Positions 21,447 through 27,703 of a DNA stretch of 64,000 bases are shown here, piece by piece. Position numbers and translations under genes: made by a program. The notes under the pieces are model-generated. The model saw nothing but the letters and a program-made list of their open reading frames with translations. It was not told the origin of the DNA and did no database searches. Origin of the DNA: Romanomermis culicivorax (taxonomy: Eukaryota > Nematoda > Enoplea > Mermithida > Mermithidae); assembly GCA_963922205.1 (NCBI GenBank), contig CAWUHX010000071.1, positions 62,001 to 126,000 on the forward strand, written 5' to 3'. Position 1 is the stretch's first letter. Every line of letters starts with the position of its first letter.

Positions 21447-21457
21447 TATAAAAGTTG
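21447..21457 (+). promoter_or_regulatory. TATAAAAGTTG promoter motif 2
   Basis: Exact copy, 31 bases upstream of ATG 21478. It lies downstream of an earlier in-frame ATG (21436), which argues that 21478 is the true ATPase start. Confidence 0.78.
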
Positions 21458-21477
21458 AGAATCTATTGAAAAAAAAC

Positions 21478-22101
21478 ATGGCTATAAAATTTAATCACCC
21501 CTTTACATGTATTGTTGCTGGCTCTACAAAAGCGGGTAAAACAACCTTTGTAAAGAATTTAGTACTAAATGTGAAGTACTTGATCGAACCCATTCCTGAA
21601 CATATTCACTGGTTCTTTAGTGAGAAGCAGCCAGTCTACAATGACTTGTCTGGCAGAGTCAACTTCTATCAGGGGTTACCTGACATGAACTTGATTAGAG
21701 AGCTCAGTCCTGCACCCCAACTTGTTATACTAGATGATCTCATGCAGGAAATCGCTAAAAATAAGCACCTGGACATTCTTTTTACTCGTGGATGTCATCA
21801 TATGAATGTGTCTGTGATACACATTGTTCAAAATGTTTTCTTCGAGGGTCTAAGAACATCTAGAATAAATGCAGAGTACCTTGTTTTGATGAAAAATCCT
21901 GCAGATAGGCTCCAAGTAAAAATTTTGGCAAGACAGTTGTTTCCTGATAAAGTAAAGTACTTTCTCGAGTCCTTCGAAGATGTCACGTTTAAACCATACA
22001 GTTATATAATTGTTGATCTTTCTCAAACAACACCTGATAAACTTAGACTCAGAGCTGATATTTTCTCAAAATTTTCCACGATATATGTGCCAAAAGTATA
22101 A
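21478..22101 (+). CDS. ATP: genome-packaging ATPase (FtsK-HerA type), Polinton 1
   Basis: 207 residues. It would power DNA translocation into the capsid. Walker A is GSTKAGKT at residues 15-22. Walker B is QLVILDDLMQE with D86 and D87. A conserved VIHIVQN segment follows near residue 115, and then TSRINAEYLVLMKNPADR. These are the marks of the Polinton/adintovirus branch of the FtsK-HerA family; length is normal. I start at 21478 rather than the ATG at 21436 because the promoter motif falls between them and the Polinton 3 homologue starts at the matching place (MEFAWKHPFN). The stop codon (22099-22101) lies inside the next promoter motif. Confidence 0.94.
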   Translation: MAIKFNHPFTCIVAGSTKAGKTTFVKNLVLNVKYLIEPIPEHIHWFFSEKQPVYNDLSGRVNFYQGLPDMNLIRELSPAPQLVILDDLMQEIAKNKHLDILFTRGCHHMNVSVIHIVQNVFFEGLRTSRINAEYLVLMKNPADRLQVKILARQLFPDKVKYFLESFEDVTFKPYSYIIVDLSQTTPDKLRLRADIFSKFSTIYVPKV

Positions 22102-22107
22102 AAGTTG
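22097..22107 (+). promoter_or_regulatory. TATAAAAGTTG promoter motif 3
   Basis: Exact copy, 36 bases upstream of ATG 22133. The TAA stop of the ATPase gene is embedded in the TATAAAA core. Confidence 0.78.
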
Positions 22108-22132
22108 TCTATTCTTGAGTTTTATAGCCAAA

Positions 22133-22477
22133 ATGCCTTGTGATCATCTTAGACATAATATTGATTACATCAGGGTACTAGCTAAGGCTAAACCCAAGCA
22201 ACGTAAAGCTATTATTAGCACCGCTGATCGTGAACTGATACTTTGTTTGTGTGAATGTATACTCAACTTCCTCGAAGGCAATATAAAAGTTGACAAAAAT
22301 ACCTTGAATAAATTAAGTTCCCACAAGGGACATTTACGAGTATTAGCAGATGAGAAAACAAGTCTCAGCAAAAGACGAGACATTCTAGAACAAAAAGGTG
22401 GATTTTTGCCTGTATTGTTGGCACCAATCTTAGGAATAGCTGGACAATTACTAGCTGATGCAATTATAAAAAGATGA
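22133..22477 (+). CDS. X-like small basic virion protein, Polinton 1
   Basis: 114 residues; start chosen from the promoter motif 36 bases upstream. Features: LCLCECILNFLEGNIKVDKN, a basic middle, then QKGGFLPVLLAPILGIAGQLL, a hydrophobic glycine-rich C-terminus. The Polinton 3 homologue at 54972-55346 has CICEICLNLLKGN and FGGFLPLVIPSLLSLA in the same order. Small proteins of this kind recur in Polintons and adintoviruses and have been compared with adenovirus core or membrane-active proteins; I give that as a family idea, not proof. The last four bases (ATGA) overlap the next gene, so the two are probably co-expressed. Confidence 0.75.
   Translation: MPCDHLRHNIDYIRVLAKAKPKQRKAIISTADRELILCLCECILNFLEGNIKVDKNTLNKLSSHKGHLRVLADEKTSLSKRRDILEQKGGFLPVLLAPILGIAGQLLADAIIKR
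22282..22292 (+). promoter_or_regulatory. internal TATAAAAGTTG, doubtful
   Basis: Exact copy inside the preceding coding sequence, where it encodes IKV. It is 192 bases from the next ATG, far outside the usual spacing, so it may be coincidental. Confidence 0.25.
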
Positions 22478-23202
22478 TGCATACAAATAAAATGATTCTT
22501 GTACCACATGACATTGGTCATAGGGAGGATATAGCAGCTAATGTAATGACTGCTTTGGATAAAGAAATGAATGACATTTTAACTAATAAGTCATTGCCCT
22601 CTGACAGAAAGATAATCTTATACAATCAAGTGTTGCACAGATATAGGCAGGCTACGCAGGATCAAACCAGACCTTATGAGTTGACTGTTAGTGAACCTAT
22701 TGCAGAACACCCCATTCCTGATTTGGAAGAAATAACACCAAAGCAAAAAAAGCCAGACACTGCTGAAAGCACTGTTGATGTTGCCCCGAGAAAAGATGTG
22801 CTGTATGAAAAAACTATGAAAATCGTACCAAAAAAGTGGCATAGTCAAGCTAAAATGTTATATGATTATGCTAAAGATAATCCACACATGGAGTGGTCAG
22901 ATAAAGGAGAAATGATTCTGAAAGGCAACAAAATAAGTGGAACTAACATTGTTGATTTGATTTCTGATGTAAAAACAGTTGGTCTGAGGCGTCAGCAAGC
23001 AATAGGGTCAGAATTGTTTGTAAAGAACCTCTTAAAGGAGAATGTGCCTCGAGATCTTTTTGTAAATAAGTCCAGGTTAAATGTTGGAAGTGAAAGCGAT
23101 GAAACATTTGCTTCCCCCCGTAGCCGGGTAGATGGTAAAAAGATTAAGGTACCCAAAAGCATAACACCAAGATCTAGATGGTTAGAATTTGGAAAAGTAT
23201 AA
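22474..23202 (+). CDS. MILVP-type conserved Polinton protein, Polinton 1
   Basis: 242 residues. It opens with NKMILVPHDIG, and the homologue in Polinton 3 (55343-56074) opens with SKMILVPQDVM. Both continue with an acidic amphipathic helix (DKEMNDILTNKSLPSDRKI), a proline-rich linker and a C-terminal globular part that includes ANVDLI/NFVDLL-like segments and a final basic tail. The family is widespread in Polintons, but I know no established function; a minor virion or scaffold component is plausible from its position just before the core and capsid genes. Start overlaps the previous stop by four bases. Its own stop (23200-23202) lies inside the next promoter motif. Confidence 0.78.
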   Translation: MMHTNKMILVPHDIGHREDIAANVMTALDKEMNDILTNKSLPSDRKIILYNQVLHRYRQATQDQTRPYELTVSEPIAEHPIPDLEEITPKQKKPDTAESTVDVAPRKDVLYEKTMKIVPKKWHSQAKMLYDYAKDNPHMEWSDKGEMILKGNKISGTNIVDLISDVKTVGLRRQQAIGSELFVKNLLKENVPRDLFVNKSRLNVGSESDETFASPRSRVDGKKIKVPKSITPRSRWLEFGKV

Positions 23203-23208
23203 AAGTTG
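23198..23208 (+). promoter_or_regulatory. TATAAAAGTTG promoter motif 4
   Basis: Exact copy, 41 bases upstream of ATG 23239. It contains the TAA stop of the preceding gene. Confidence 0.78.
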
Positions 23209-23238
23209 TAATTTACAGCATTTTGTAACCTTATAGAG

Positions 23239-23661
23239 ATGAGACAATACTTCAATCCGGAAGATTATGCAACTTGGCTTCAGTACTATACTGAACAAGC
23301 TGAACAAACTGGCTATGGTTTCAAAGGCTTCAAAGGCACTCCCTATCAACGTGGAGGAGGTCTAGGAAGCTTCTTTAGATCATTATTCAGAATGGCCATT
23401 CCTGTTATTAAGTCAGCTGCTGGCCATATTGGTAAGCAAGCGCTATCCACAGGTGCACATATTGCTGGAGATTTAGCAGAAGGTCGATCTATTAAAGAGT
23501 CTCTAGAAGAACATGGCCGAGCAGCACTCTCCAAGTTGGCTCACAGTGCTGGAGATGCCCTGCAGACTGGGAGAGGCTTGGGGACTAGACCAAAAGGTAT
23601 AAAAGTTGAGAAAAATGATATATTCTCAAAGAAAAAGAGAAGGAAACATGGCTCTAATTGA
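23239..23661 (+). CDS. Gly-rich amphipathic core-like protein, Polinton 1
   Basis: 140 residues. The core RGGGLGSFFRSLFRMAIPVI is almost identical to RGGGLGSFFRSLFRVAMPIL in Polinton 3 (58555-59025). It is followed by alternating small-residue helices (AGHIGKQALSTGAHIAGDLA) and a lysine/arginine-rich tail (KKKRRKHGSN). A glycine hinge, an amphipathic helix and a basic C-terminus resemble adenovirus pVI/pX-type minor core proteins, which bind DNA and disrupt membranes. The match is by pattern only. The next promoter motif (23598) lies inside this frame, and its last 14 bases overlap the capsid gene. Confidence 0.8.
   Translation: MRQYFNPEDYATWLQYYTEQAEQTGYGFKGFKGTPYQRGGGLGSFFRSLFRMAIPVIKSAAGHIGKQALSTGAHIAGDLAEGRSIKESLEEHGRAALSKLAHSAGDALQTGRGLGTRPKGIKVEKNDIFSKKKRRKHGSN
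23598..23608 (+). promoter_or_regulatory. TATAAAAGTTG promoter motif 5
   Basis: Exact copy within the end of the core-like gene, 50 bases upstream of the capsid ATG at 23648. It argues against the earlier in-frame ATG at 23606. Confidence 0.78.
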
Positions 23662-24949
23662 TACAATTTCTAGTATTAGTACAAAGTCTGAATTGGACTT
23701 TTTCACTGTTCCTCCCACACAAGTAGTAATTAAACGAGGCTACTGGGATGAAGTTAACCCTATAAATCCTTTCACTAATGATGGTCCATACGAATTTTGT
23801 ATACCTCCAGATCCTCACATGATTCAGCTTAGCAAAAATTATCTGTACATGACCTTGAAAATTACTTACACTGTTCCTGCTGGTGGAGCTGCACCAGTAA
23901 TTGCACCTATCAATCTGATTGGTAAAGCATTTTTCCGACAAGTGAAGCTCTTCCTGAATGGTCGTCTCATTCATGATAGTGGGGATAAGTATGCCTACAG
24001 AGCATTCTTTGAAACTGATTTAAATTTTGGTTTTGATGCTAAAAATAGTCACTTACAGTCTTCTTTGTATACTATGGAAGCTGGTCCTAAAATAGATACT
24101 GCTGATTGCCAGGGCTTTAAAGATAGAGTAAAATACTTTGAAAATAGTCAAACAGTTGAAATAACGGCTCCTCTTCATATTGATCTTCTAATGCAAGATC
24201 GATATTTACTCAGCAATACTGCGCTCAAACTGGAATTGATTCGCAATAGTAATCCATTTGTATTACAGTGCCCAGCTGGTGATGCAGAAAATGCAAAATT
24301 GGAAATTTCCCAGATGAAGCTCTTCATCAGGAAAGTTGAAGTTCTCGACAGTGTTGGATTGGCTCTGGAAAAAGCAATGTTAAAGACATCAGTAAAGTAC
24401 CCAATTAGACGAGTCCAAATGGTGAATCTTCATATTGCTAGTACAACACAATCTACACCTCTGAATACTCTATTCACTGGTAAGTTGCCACGTAGGATGA
24501 TTATAGCATGTGTCGATGCGGATGCATATCGTGGAGAAATAAAAAAATCTCCATTCAATTTTAAATGTTACAGTATAAGTGAAGTCAAGGTCATCTCTGG
24601 TGGTCAAGCTTTTCCAGCGACACCATTAAGACTTGATTTTGCCAACAACAAATATATTGGAGCGTATGATCAGCTCTTTGAAACTCTAGACATGGCTAAA
24701 GATAACAAAGGGAATGGAATTAGCAGACTTAATTTTAAAAATGGACAGTGCTACTTTGCCTTCGATTTTACACCTGACGAAGATGATAGTGGACATTGGG
24801 ACTTGATTAGAGATGGTTCCACAAGTATCGAATTGACATTTGCTGATAGGATACCTGACGCAGGTATAGAAGTTATTTTTCATGCAGAATTTGACAATTT
24901 GATTATGATCGATAAAAATAGACACGTCTTTAATGACTATACTGCATGA
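23648..24949 (+). CDS. MCP: major capsid protein, double jelly-roll, Polinton 1
   Basis: 433 residues. The N-terminus STKSELDFFTVPPTQVVIKR is the hallmark of the Polinton major capsid family (C. elegans F54H12.2-like). It continues with NDGPYEFCIPP, LIGKAFFRQVKLFLNGRLI, YPIRRVQMVNLHIAS and a conserved end, VIFHAEFDNLIMIDKNRH. Double jelly-roll trimers form the icosahedral shell of the predicted virion. The 23648 start matches the Polinton 3 N-terminus and follows the promoter motif; the earlier ATG at 23606 would add 14 residues from the preceding gene's overlap. The gene is intronless here, but split by two introns in Polinton 3. It ends in ATGA, overlapping the protease start by four bases. 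Confidence 0.95.
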   Translation: MALIDTISSISTKSELDFFTVPPTQVVIKRGYWDEVNPINPFTNDGPYEFCIPPDPHMIQLSKNYLYMTLKITYTVPAGGAAPVIAPINLIGKAFFRQVKLFLNGRLIHDSGDKYAYRAFFETDLNFGFDAKNSHLQSSLYTMEAGPKIDTADCQGFKDRVKYFENSQTVEITAPLHIDLLMQDRYLLSNTALKLELIRNSNPFVLQCPAGDAENAKLEISQMKLFIRKVEVLDSVGLALEKAMLKTSVKYPIRRVQMVNLHIASTTQSTPLNTLFTGKLPRRMIIACVDADAYRGEIKKSPFNFKCYSISEVKVISGGQAFPATPLRLDFANNKYIGAYDQLFETLDMAKDNKGNGISRLNFKNGQCYFAFDFTPDEDDSGHWDLIRDGSTSIELTFADRIPDAGIEVIFHAEFDNLIMIDKNRHVFNDYTA

Positions 24950-25440
24950 ATACCTCTGAAATCTACATCTTGATCAATAGAGATCAATCTCTCAGACAAA
25001 TCTTCAATGGGGTATTTCCTATAGACTGTTTACCACCTCTTGACACTGTACCCGCAGCATTGGTTGTAAATCTGGACAAGCAGGATGAACCTGGTTCACA
25101 CTGGGTAGCCCTGTTTGTCAATAAAAAACATGCATGTTGTTATTTTGACAGTTACAGCCTGGAACCACCTCAACAGCTTAGGAATTACATCAAGACTATA
25201 TCTACTTCTTACAAGTGCAATACCAAATGTGTTCAACCGTACTTGACTGCTACATGTGGTCAGTTATGTGTATACTTTCTCGTGTGGATAGTCAGAGGTA
25301 TAAGAATGAGGGATATTGCTGCTAGTTTGGAACAAAGCTATGCTGATGAATTTGTCACTGGCTTCATCAACAGTCTCTTTAGAACAAATACTCCCATGTA
25401 TGATGATGCATTTTTATTTGAACAGCTCAACAGAATATAA
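24946..25440 (+). CDS. PRO: adenain-like cysteine protease, Polinton 1
   Basis: 164 residues. Maturation protease of the Ulp1/adenain clan, expected to process capsid or core proteins. Catalytic set: H52 (GSHWVALF), D68 (YFDSYS), Q97 and C104 (Q-x6-C in VQPYLTATCGQ), the same Gln-to-Cys spacing as in adenovirus protease. It begins inside the stop of the major capsid gene (ATGA overlap) and has no TATA motif of its own, so it is probably expressed from the capsid transcript by reinitiation or a weak internal promoter. Its own stop codon overlaps the next promoter motif. The homologue at 57143-57640 of Polinton 3 keeps all four residues. Confidence 0.94.
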   Translation: MNTSEIYILINRDQSLRQIFNGVFPIDCLPPLDTVPAALVVNLDKQDEPGSHWVALFVNKKHACCYFDSYSLEPPQQLRNYIKTISTSYKCNTKCVQPYLTATCGQLCVYFLVWIVRGIRMRDIAASLEQSYADEFVTGFINSLFRTNTPMYDDAFLFEQLNRI

Positions 25441-25446
25441 AAGTTA
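25436..25446 (+). promoter_or_regulatory. TATAAAAGTTA promoter motif 6
   Basis: One mismatch (last base). It is 38 bases upstream of ATG 25474 and contains the TAA stop of the protease gene. Confidence 0.72.
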
Positions 25447-25473
25447 GTTTCTACCATAATGACATATCAAAAA

Positions 25474-26256
25474 ATGGATTTTTCACAGTTTTATGTAACA
25501 TTATCGAGCAATGCACAGAGTGATCCGAGTAACTCGGCTTCAAATTTTAGTATCAGGTTGCCTCATAGATTGATTTTGAAAGGTGAATGGGAATGTGCAC
25601 CTTGTGAATTCATCTACCCAAATACGTGGTTCAATATAACACCTAGTGATAGTGTAATAAAATTTTATGATCTTCAGACCAATACTAGGCAATTACTAAA
25701 AGTACCTTCTACAAGGTATGAATCTGTAATAGACTTAATTGAAGCTATTCAACAATCAATCAGGTTGTTGAGTGAACAGGAAAAAGTTCCATATAATGAG
25801 TTTATCGAATTTTCATACAGGAGATTAGCCAGAGCAGTTGTCCTGAAAGTGAACTTGACTAGAATCAAGAGCATAAAATTAAGTGATCCTTTACTCTACC
25901 TGTTGGGCTTTGAGAAATCACAACTAGAAACAACTTCATCTGAAAAATTGAAAATTGCTGCTGCACACCCTGCTGATATGAAGGCTGGTCTTGAAACTAT
26001 GTACGTTTATTGTAACATCATTGAACAACAGATTGCTGGTGATATTTTAGCCCCCCTCCTCTGTATTGTTAATATAGAAGGAGCTTTTGGTGACATTATA
26101 GATAAGATATATATAGCTCCTCACTACTTGCCTGTACTCGTAAAAGATATGGATTCTATCGAAATTTCAATTAGAACAGATCAAGACAAACCTATAAAAT
26201 TTGTCACTGGTAAAACAATTGTGAAGTTACACTTTAGAAAGCAAAGTTTATTCTAA
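25474..26256 (+). CDS. minor capsid (penton-type) protein, Polinton 1
   Basis: 260 residues from ATG 25474 (MDFSQFYVTLSSNAQ); an ATG at 25459 would add five residues. I prefer 25474 because the spacing to the TATA motif is then 38 bases, like its neighbours, and Polinton 3 starts MADQFYVTLPSN. Segments shared with that homologue: RLILKGEWECAPCEFIYPN, the MYVYCNIIEQQIAGDILAPL stretch, and HYLPVLVKDMDSIEISIRTD. This is the single jelly-roll vertex protein of Polintons, which plugs the five-fold vertices. It is followed two bases later by the TBP-like gene, so the two are probably on one transcript. Confidence 0.92.
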   Translation: MDFSQFYVTLSSNAQSDPSNSASNFSIRLPHRLILKGEWECAPCEFIYPNTWFNITPSDSVIKFYDLQTNTRQLLKVPSTRYESVIDLIEAIQQSIRLLSEQEKVPYNEFIEFSYRRLARAVVLKVNLTRIKSIKLSDPLLYLLGFEKSQLETTSSEKLKIAAAHPADMKAGLETMYVYCNIIEQQIAGDILAPLLCIVNIEGAFGDIIDKIYIAPHYLPVLVKDMDSIEISIRTDQDKPIKFVTGKTIVKLHFRKQSLF

Positions 26257-26258
26257 AA

Positions 26259-26771
26259 ATGCAAGTACAAAACATTACTATCACAGCTGAACTTGGCTGT
26301 CGACTCAATTTGGACTCACTTGCTAAAAAATTGGATGGCTCTAAACTGACTATGGGAAAATTCAGGTCACTGATTTGGCACCTCCATGATTCAAAATGTT
26401 GTCTACTATTGTACGAAAATGGGAAGCTCATATGCGTGGGCATTAAGGCAATTCAGCAGGCTGTGAAAGGTATAGATTATGCAGCAGAAATACTGCTCAA
26501 ACTCGGTTATCAGCCAAGACCCAGGAAATTTAAAATGTGCAATGTTGTTGGGTCATATGCCCTTGATCACTGTATAAATGTTGAGGAATTCTATAACACT
26601 CATAGGGGTCAATGTGATTATTCTCCCGAATTATTTCCTGCACTTAAATATACAATTAACAAGCGAGGCTTATGTGCATTGATTTTTCACAATGGTAAAA
26701 TTATTATTACAGGAGCAAAGACCTACGGTGAACTGGAGAAGAACTTCAAAGAGTTACTTGTCAATTTTTGA
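26259..26771 (+). CDS. TATA-binding-protein-like factor encoded by Polinton 1
   Basis: 170 residues forming two direct TBP repeats and nothing else. Repeat 1 (about 3-84): VQNITITAELGCRLNLDSL, then F35, Y52 in LLLYENGKLI, then GIKA. Repeat 2 (about 92-168): NVVGSYALDHCINVE, YSPELFPALKY with F126, ALIFHNGKII with F143, then GAKT. In TBP four phenylalanines kink the TATA box; here three are Phe and one is Tyr (52). The ELFP motif, both G-K turn motifs and the LG(C/Y) spots fit the saddle core. There is no N-terminal extension; length equals the conserved TBP core. It starts 2 bases after the minor capsid stop. Same codon style as the rest of the element. No counterpart in Polinton 3. Expected role: recognise the TATAAAAGTTG boxes of this element. 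Confidence 0.93.
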   Translation: MQVQNITITAELGCRLNLDSLAKKLDGSKLTMGKFRSLIWHLHDSKCCLLLYENGKLICVGIKAIQQAVKGIDYAAEILLKLGYQPRPRKFKMCNVVGSYALDHCINVEEFYNTHRGQCDYSPELFPALKYTINKRGLCALIFHNGKIIITGAKTYGELEKNFKELLVNF

Positions 26772-26820
26772 ACTTGATGAGCAAGTGTTAGTATATTCCA
26801 ATTACAGTACTACCCACTGG

Positions 26821-26830
26821 TATAAATATA
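26821..26830 (+). promoter_or_regulatory. TATAAATATA box
   Basis: TATA-like sequence 43 bases upstream of ATG 26864. It lacks the GTTG extension. Confidence 0.4.
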
Positions 26831-26863
26831 TCATATAGAAAGCTGAAACATTCATTCTCTGCA

Positions 26864-27043
26864 ATGGAGCCTTGCAACTTATGTGGGAAAACTCCTATGC
26901 ATTCTGTGCATTATGGTGTGTGTAGATATGTTCAAGCTGGAAGATATAGAGAATTGAGTGCTGATCCTTCACCAATTAAAAGAACGAAAAGGCTGATGAA
27001 GAAAGAATCCACTTGGGATCACGACTATACTGGGAAAAAGTAG
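26864..27043 (+). CDS. short zinc-knuckle protein, Polinton 1
   Basis: 59 residues, the last gene before the right terminal repeat. Potential zinc ligands are C4 and C7 (CNLC), H13 or H16, and C20 (GVC), followed by a basic, hydrophilic tail (PIKRTKRLMKKESTW). A TATA-like box lies at the usual distance. Small size and lack of a visible homologue in Polinton 3 leave it tentative. I do not recognise a family; nucleic-acid binding is plausible from the charge and the knuckle. The stop is 24 bases inside of the terminal repeat. Confidence 0.55.
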   Translation: MEPCNLCGKTPMHSVHYGVCRYVQAGRYRELSADPSPIKRTKRLMKKESTWDHDYTGKK

Positions 27044-27066
27044 AAAAAACAAAAAAAATGGGTATT

Positions 27067-27697
27067 GTAGGTACTTTCTATGAAGGTATTGGCGCCAGAT
27101 GTGTACTAGCCTCCTCGCGGCTGGCGCTGGGACTGATCTTTTGATCAGTGCGAATGAGTACACAATTTCTGTTGATATATAGCATGACTTTCCTATTTAG
27201 GCTAGCTATATAAAGCTTGAAGCGGCAGCTTCAGCTTTATTAGCTAGGCGAACTTCCCTCCCCCCAACAGGCGCGGCGGCAGCGGTGGGCGGCAGCGGCG
27301 ATGCATATTAACAAATAACATAAATGGTAGAGCCCACACCAATTGAAATTTTCAGAACCCCTCGCACAAAATTTGGGCTTTTGTCCTAAATGGGTCGTGT
27401 TGGGTACCAATCGATAGATCTCATTGAGCTGATTCCGAAAAGTACCGTATATGTCACATTATCTCGAGTTTTGATGGAGATGTGGGTGGGCCAAGTTTCG
27501 GCAACTTTTTTCTTTCTAGCCCAGGTGTGACGTCATGCTTTTTTCCAGCGGGAAAAATGACGTCATAGTAGTCGGCGGAAGGTCGGCTATGTTTTGTGTG
27601 TCGGGGAAGTTGTGATTTTTTTTCTAAGTCCAACGCCTATCTTTTGCATGGGCCGGGGAGCTTTTTACGCTCAGGCCCCCCCTCCCTCTATACTTCT
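27067..27697 (-). repeat. Polinton 1 right terminal inverted repeat
   Basis: Inverted copy of 13366-13994 with only scattered substitutions and small length changes in G/C runs. It ends CCCTCTATACTTCT. The two arms are very similar, which suggests a recent insertion or ongoing end conversion. Confidence 0.93.
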
Positions 27698-27703
27698 GTT
27701 AGT
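27698..27703. other. target-site duplication GTTAGT, right
   Basis: Identical to 13360-13365. Removing the element with one copy of the repeat leaves the Polinton 2 polymerase frame continuous across the junction. Confidence 0.92.

Larger units (their letters stand above)
13366..27697. mobile_element. Polinton 1 (Maverick), 14,332 bp
   Basis: Complete element bounded by AGTAGTATAGAGGG and its inverted copy ending CCCTCTATACTTCT, with long terminal inverted repeats and a 6-bp target duplication. AG termini and 6-bp duplications are the Polinton signature. Contents in order: polymerase B (minus), then on the plus strand a membrane protein, integrase, zinc protein, small helical protein, packaging ATPase, X-like protein, MILVP protein, Gly-rich core-like protein, major capsid, protease, minor capsid, TBP-like protein and a short zinc protein. 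All are intronless. Only the polymerase is visibly damaged. It is inserted in the polymerase gene of an older Polinton. Confidence 0.95.

Noticed and set aside
22282-22292. Internal TATAAAAGTTG as the promoter of the MILVP gene
   Set aside because: It is 192 bases from the ATG, far from the 31-50 base spacing of the others, and the gene overlaps its predecessor.
22165-23255. Minus-strand frames opposite Polinton 1 genes
   Set aside because: They are shadows of conserved plus-strand genes and have no domain.
13366-27697. TBP-like gene as part of the host genome
   Set aside because: It lies well inside both terminal repeats, two bases after the minor capsid stop, so it moves with the element.
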